A stretch of DNA of 64,000 nucleotides. Origin: Streptomyces sp. NBC_00659 (GTDB lineage Bacteria; Actinomycetota; Actinomycetes; Streptomycetales; Streptomycetaceae). A program made the translations under genes and the position numbers. The notes below the pieces were generated by a model. The model was not told where the DNA came from. It saw only the letters and a program-made list of their open reading frames with translations, and made no database searches. The DNA lies in NCBI RefSeq assembly GCF_036226925.1, contig NZ_CP109031.1, positions 8,556,001 through 8,620,000 on the forward strand. Direction: 5' to 3'. Within the stretch, counting starts at the first letter, position 1, and the number at the start of each line of letters is the position of its first letter. Of the stretch, positions 61,063 to 64,000 are shown piece after piece.

Positions 61063-61140
61063 CGCCCGCCGGGAGCCCCCAGGGCTGTCCCGGGATCCCC
61101 CGGGCCCGCGCCGGACCCCGGCCGCAGTGTCCTTCGAGGT

Positions 61141-61158
61141 TGTCAGGAAGGTGTCAGG
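61141..61158 (+). promoter_or_regulatory. TGTCAGG direct repeat with 11-bp period
   Basis: TGTCAGG at 61141-61147 and again at 61152-61158 are spaced one helical turn apart, as in OmpR/PhoB-type response-regulator sites. They lie about 60-75 bp upstream of the response-regulator GTG, so autoregulation is likely. A TAGCAT -10-like box at 61204-61209 places the start on the GTG at 61217. Confidence 0.5.
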
Positions 61159-61216
61159 GTGTGGGAAGCCCCTCTCACCGGCCGCCGCGCGGCCGGCAGG
61201 CCCTAGCATCGGCCGC

Positions 61217-61915
61217 GTGTGCGCATACGTGCTGGTGGCGGAGGACGACGAGAAGCAGGCGGAGCTGATACGCCGTTCGCTGCTGAGCGAGGGGCATACC
61301 GCGGCCGTGGTCCACGACGGCGCGGCCGCCCTCGCCGAGGTCCGGCGGCACCGGCCCGACCTCGTCGTCCTGGACCTGATGCTCCCGGTGGTCGACGGCT
61401 TCGGCGTGTGCCGGGCGCTGCGGGAGAACGACGACATCCCCGTCCTGATGCTGACCGCCCGCTCCACCGAGGACGACGTCCTGCTCGGCCTGGAGCTCGG
61501 CGCGGACGACTACATGACCAAGCCGTACAGTCCGCGCGAGCTCATGGCCCGTATCCGTACGGTGCTCAGACGCGGCGGCCGGCCCGCGGGCGGCCGGGAG
61601 GCCGATCCGGTCGTCAGGGCAGGGGGGATCGCGGTGGACCCGCGGCGGCACACGGTCCTGTGCGACGGCTCGCCGGTGGACTGCACCCCGGGCGAGTACG
61701 AGATCCTGCTCGCGATGGCCGCCGAACCCGAACGGGTCTTCTCCCGGCGGCAGTTGCTGCATCACACCCGGGGCATCGACCGGGCCTCGACCGAGCGGGC
61801 CATCGACGTGCACATCATGAACCTGCGCAAGAAGATCGAGGCGGACCCGCGCAGACCGGCACGTCTGGTCACCGTGTTCGGCGTCGGGTACAAGCTCAGG
61901 GGCGAGAGGGCGTGA
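61217..61915 (+). CDS. OmpR-type response regulator (leaderless start)
   Basis: 232 residues from the GTG at 61217, MCAYVLVAEDD. Receiver: acidic EDDE, phospho-Asp in VVLDLMLPV, Thr in MLTARST, Lys in YMTKPYSP. Winged HTH at the C-terminus: DCTPGEYEILLAMAAEPERVFSRRQLLHHT, DVHIMNLRKKIE, VTVFGVGYKL. The start coincides with the predicted transcription start after TAGCAT (61204-61209), so the mRNA is leaderless. Its stop overlaps the kinase GTG (GTGA). This is a classic RR-HK pair; regulon unknown, envelope stress plausible because of the L,D-transpeptidase neighbour. Confidence 0.9.
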   Translation: MCAYVLVAEDDEKQAELIRRSLLSEGHTAAVVHDGAAALAEVRRHRPDLVVLDLMLPVVDGFGVCRALRENDDIPVLMLTARSTEDDVLLGLELGADDYMTKPYSPRELMARIRTVLRRGGRPAGGREADPVVRAGGIAVDPRRHTVLCDGSPVDCTPGEYEILLAMAAEPERVFSRRQLLHHTRGIDRASTERAIDVHIMNLRKKIEADPRRPARLVTVFGVGYKLRGERA

Positions 61916-63753
61916 GCCGTGCCGTGCCCCTGCGCAAGAGCCTGCTGGTCAGGCTGCTGATCACGTCCGTGCTCATCGCCGTGTGCTCCGTGGCCGCGAC
62001 CGCCTGGCTCGCGGTGCAGACCACCACCCGGGCCATCCAGGAGGAGCAGGGTCAGGTGCTCGCCGAGGACATGGACATCCTCCGGCGGCTCAGCGGATAC
62101 GCGGCCACCCACGACGACTGGTCCCATGTCGCCGGAACGCTGCGTACGATCTCGCAGCGGACGGGCCGGCGCATCGCGCTGACCGCCGGAGACCGCGTCC
62201 CCTTCGCCGACTCCGCGGCCCGCGGGACCTCCCTCCCGCCCCGCGCCGCCGCCACCGTCGATCCGCTGCGCACCGACACCTACACGGAACCCGGCGCACA
62301 GCTCACCGGTGTCGACCCACGTGTCGTCGGGCCGTACCGGCTGACCACGACCGAGCGTCTGTCGGTGGACAAGCTGGCCGTGGTGCGTCAGCTCTGCTTC
62401 TCCCGCAACGGCATACGGACCCGCACGGAGCGGATGCCCAGCGGCCGGACCGTGCTGAAGGGCGTGGACGGGACGGTCGACCCCGGCTATGTGCCGGCCG
62501 AATGCGCCGACGGCAGGCTCAACACCCCCACCCCGACCGAGCGGAAGGCCCTGGACGCCCTGTCGGCACTCACCCGGACCTGTCTGGACCGGCACAAGGT
62601 GCACCTCGACCACTTCGTGGCGCTGCCGCTGGAGGCCGCGAGCGGAGCCACCCCGGTCCCCTACCTGACGGGCAAGCGACTCGGCGACCAGGACGGGCCA
62701 CTGGCCCGGACGGCGAACGCCTGCGTCGCCGAGGCCCGCCTCCGTCAACTCGACCCCTACGTCGCCCCGGCCGCCGAACTCTTCCTCGGCACGGGGGACA
62801 GGCCCGTTCCCCGCTTCGACATGTCGGCCGCCAACAAGGCCAAGGTGTTCGGTGTCGCCGGACTCGTCCTCGCCCTCACTGTGGCCGTGACCGCGCTGGT
62901 CGCCACCCGGCTCGTGCGCCCCCTGCGCGCGCTGACCCAGGCCGCGCGGCAACCCCTGGAGCGGCACGTACGCGTGCCCGTCACCACCCGGGACGAGACC
63001 GGCATCCTCGCCCTCGCCTTCAACGAACTGACCGAGCGCCGCGAGCGGATGGAGGCCCAGCGCAAGGCGATGGTCAGCGACATCGCGCACGAACTGCGCA
63101 CGCCTCTCACCAACATCCGCGGCTGGCTGGAGGTGGCCCGCGACGGCCTCGTGGACCCCGACCCGGAACTGCTGTCCTCCCTGCACGAGGAGGCCGTGGT
63201 GCTCCAGCGTGTCATCGACGACCTCCAGGACCTCGCGGCCGCCGACGCGGGCACGCTGCGACTGCACCGCGAGGAGGTGCGCGCCGACGAACTCCTCGAA
63301 CAGGTCGCCGCGGCACACCGGGTCGGTGCGCGGGCCGCCGGCATCCGGCTGGTGACCGAGGTGGCCGGTGCGCCGTGGCTGGACGCGGACCCCGTACGGA
63401 TGCGGCAGGCGCTCGGCAATCTGGTGTCCAACGCGACCCGCCACACCCCGCCCGGAGGCACGGTCACGCTCTTCGCGCACCGCGAGGAGGACGAGGTCGT
63501 GTTCGAGGTGGCCGACACCGGCGGCGGTATCGCTCCCGGAGATCTGGCCAGCGTCTTCGACAGGTTCTGGCGGGCGGAGAAGTCCCGCAGCCGGCGTACC
63601 GGCGGCAGCGGTCTGGGCCTCGCCATCGTCCGTCAGCTGGTCGCCGCCCACGCCGGAACCGTCTCCGTCACCAGCGAGGTGGGCGCCGGTTCGGTCTTCA
63701 CCCTGCGGCTGCCCGGCCCCCGGCCTCAGGCCTCGGCCACCGGCTCCGACTGA
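61912..63753 (+). CDS. Sensor histidine kinase with Cys-containing external domain
   Basis: 613 residues from the GTG overlapping the regulator stop. Helix 1 at about 10-34 (LLVRLLITSVLIAVCSVAATAWL), extracytoplasmic region about 35-305, helix 2 at about 306-330 (FGVAGLVLALTVAVTALVATRL). HAMP (RPLRALTQAARQP, about 331-380), H-box MVSDIAHELRTPLTNIRG with catalytic His about 395, N-box RQALGNLVSNATRH, G boxes ADTGGGIAP and GGSGLGLAI. The external region has four widely spaced cysteines (in RQLCFSR, PAECADG, TRTCLDR, NACVAEA), likely forming two disulfides. Ligand unknown. Confidence 0.9.
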   Translation: MSRAVPLRKSLLVRLLITSVLIAVCSVAATAWLAVQTTTRAIQEEQGQVLAEDMDILRRLSGYAATHDDWSHVAGTLRTISQRTGRRIALTAGDRVPFADSAARGTSLPPRAAATVDPLRTDTYTEPGAQLTGVDPRVVGPYRLTTTERLSVDKLAVVRQLCFSRNGIRTRTERMPSGRTVLKGVDGTVDPGYVPAECADGRLNTPTPTERKALDALSALTRTCLDRHKVHLDHFVALPLEAASGATPVPYLTGKRLGDQDGPLARTANACVAEARLRQLDPYVAPAAELFLGTGDRPVPRFDMSAANKAKVFGVAGLVLALTVAVTALVATRLVRPLRALTQAARQPLERHVRVPVTTRDETGILALAFNELTERRERMEAQRKAMVSDIAHELRTPLTNIRGWLEVARDGLVDPDPELLSSLHEEAVVLQRVIDDLQDLAAADAGTLRLHREEVRADELLEQVAAAHRVGARAAGIRLVTEVAGAPWLDADPVRMRQALGNLVSNATRHTPPGGTVTLFAHREEDEVVFEVADTGGGIAPGDLASVFDRFWRAEKSRSRRTGGSGLGLAIVRQLVAAHAGTVSVTSEVGAGSVFTLRLPGPRPQASATGSD

Positions 63754-63825
63754 GGAACCGGAGGCGCCTCAGCCGGGCATCCGGGCTGCTTCAGCCGGTC
63801 ACCCGGCTCCGGGTGCCCGGATTTT

Positions 63826-63885
63826 GCGCGCCTGGATTCCGGTCACCTGGATTCCGGTCACCTGGTTTCCGCGCGCCTGGATTCC
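63826..63885. repeat. 15-bp tandem repeat, four copies
   Basis: Units at 63826-63840, 63841-63855, 63856-63870 and 63871-63885 share CCTGGATTCC preceded by GCGCG or GGTCA. The array lies just downstream of the sensor kinase gene and before the convergent gene at 63903. Confidence 0.8.
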
Positions 63886-63902
63886 GAGCGCGGGGAATCC
63901 GG

Positions 63903-64000
63903 TCACCGGAACACGTTGTCGGAGTCGTCCAGGATCGACGGGTCGCCGATCATCGCCTCCCGCGGAACCCGCGACGAGGTCTGGTACATCGCCTCGATCT
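63903..64000 (-). CDS. 3' end of an unidentified gene (partial)
   Basis: The last 31 codons of a minus-strand gene enter from beyond the window edge: IEAMYQTSSRVPREAMIGDP, then SILDDSDNVFR and stop at 63903. Codon use fits neighbours. The fragment is too short to name, and the start lies outside the window. It converges on the sensor kinase gene. Confidence 0.7.
   Translation of the reverse strand, partial: IEAMYQTSSRVPREAMIGDPSILDDSDNVFR

Overview
The window is high-GC actinomycete chromosome and almost certainly comes from a Streptomyces. Codon third positions are nearly all G or C. GTG starts, leaderless starts and 4-bp GTGA/ATGA gene overlaps are common. Many products belong to families that are largely streptomycete (DUF6445, DUF6243, DUF6629, DUF1206, TerD/CAP, SAV_5884-type ATP-grasp maturase, XRE-NB-ARC-TPR regulator). 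I see no rRNA or tRNA gene, CRISPR array, replication origin or intact insertion sequence. The mix of secreted polysaccharide-acting enzymes, orphan regulators and decayed genes suggests a chromosome arm rather than the core, but that is inference.

Layout. 0-4.4 kb: secreted PL3 pectate lyase, DUF35-type OB-fold protein, luciferase-like DUF5519 protein, DUF6445 oxygenase-like protein and a membrane-anchored peptidoglycan-binding protein. 4.4-13.2 kb: P-loop sugar/nucleoside kinase, a beta-phosphoglucomutase + GH65 phosphorylase operon, a secreted serine hydrolase, a TerD-CAP-CAP fusion, a DUF1232 protein and a metallo-beta-lactamase-fold operon. 13.6-19.6 kb: RpiR-type regulator, a DUF1206 membrane-protein operon behind a SigB-like promoter, and a two-gene operon of secreted ricin-lectin proteins (beta-helix and ThuA). 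19.6-31.8 kb is the most scrambled part: YbaK and GNAT genes, a DHA2-type MFS exporter broken by one in-frame TGA next to its MarR regulator, remnants of an SMI1/KNR4-like gene, of transposases and of a GIY-YIG gene, a serine hydrolase, an SRPBCC protein, a large XRE-NB-ARC-TPR regulator, and a divergent MAB_1171c-type membrane protein / FAD oxidoreductase pair.

33-43 kb: DUF6243, CPA1 antiporter, GH15 glucosidase, aldo/keto reductase, DUF2238 membrane protein, then a TetR regulator with two perfect operators and a leaderless start, followed by a TetX-like FAD monooxygenase. 43-45.5 kb: a compact graspetide (ATP-grasp RiPP) locus with precursor and maturase but no methyltransferase, divergent from a conserved gene of unknown function. 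45.5-50.6 kb: a degenerate membrane pseudokinase, a serine hydrolase and small proteins. 50.6-54.1 kb: a translationally coupled signalling operon encoding a receiver-flavoprotein fusion lacking the thioredoxin-reductase CxxC, a cNMP-domain histidine kinase and a UBP-type zinc finger. 54.2-64 kb: DUF4032, amidohydrolase, N-formylglutamate amidohydrolase, stand-alone cNMP-binding protein, double VOC protein, DUF4177, DUF6629, L,D-transpeptidase lipoprotein and a leaderless response regulator/sensor kinase pair, ending in the 3' end of an unidentified gene.

The strongest candidates for undescribed biology are the methyltransferase-free graspetide pair (44.3-45.5 kb) and the receiver-flavoprotein / cNMP-kinase / UBP-finger operon (50.6-54.1 kb). 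Weaker candidates are the pseudokinase, the TerD-CAP-CAP fusion and the lectin/beta-helix/ThuA operon.
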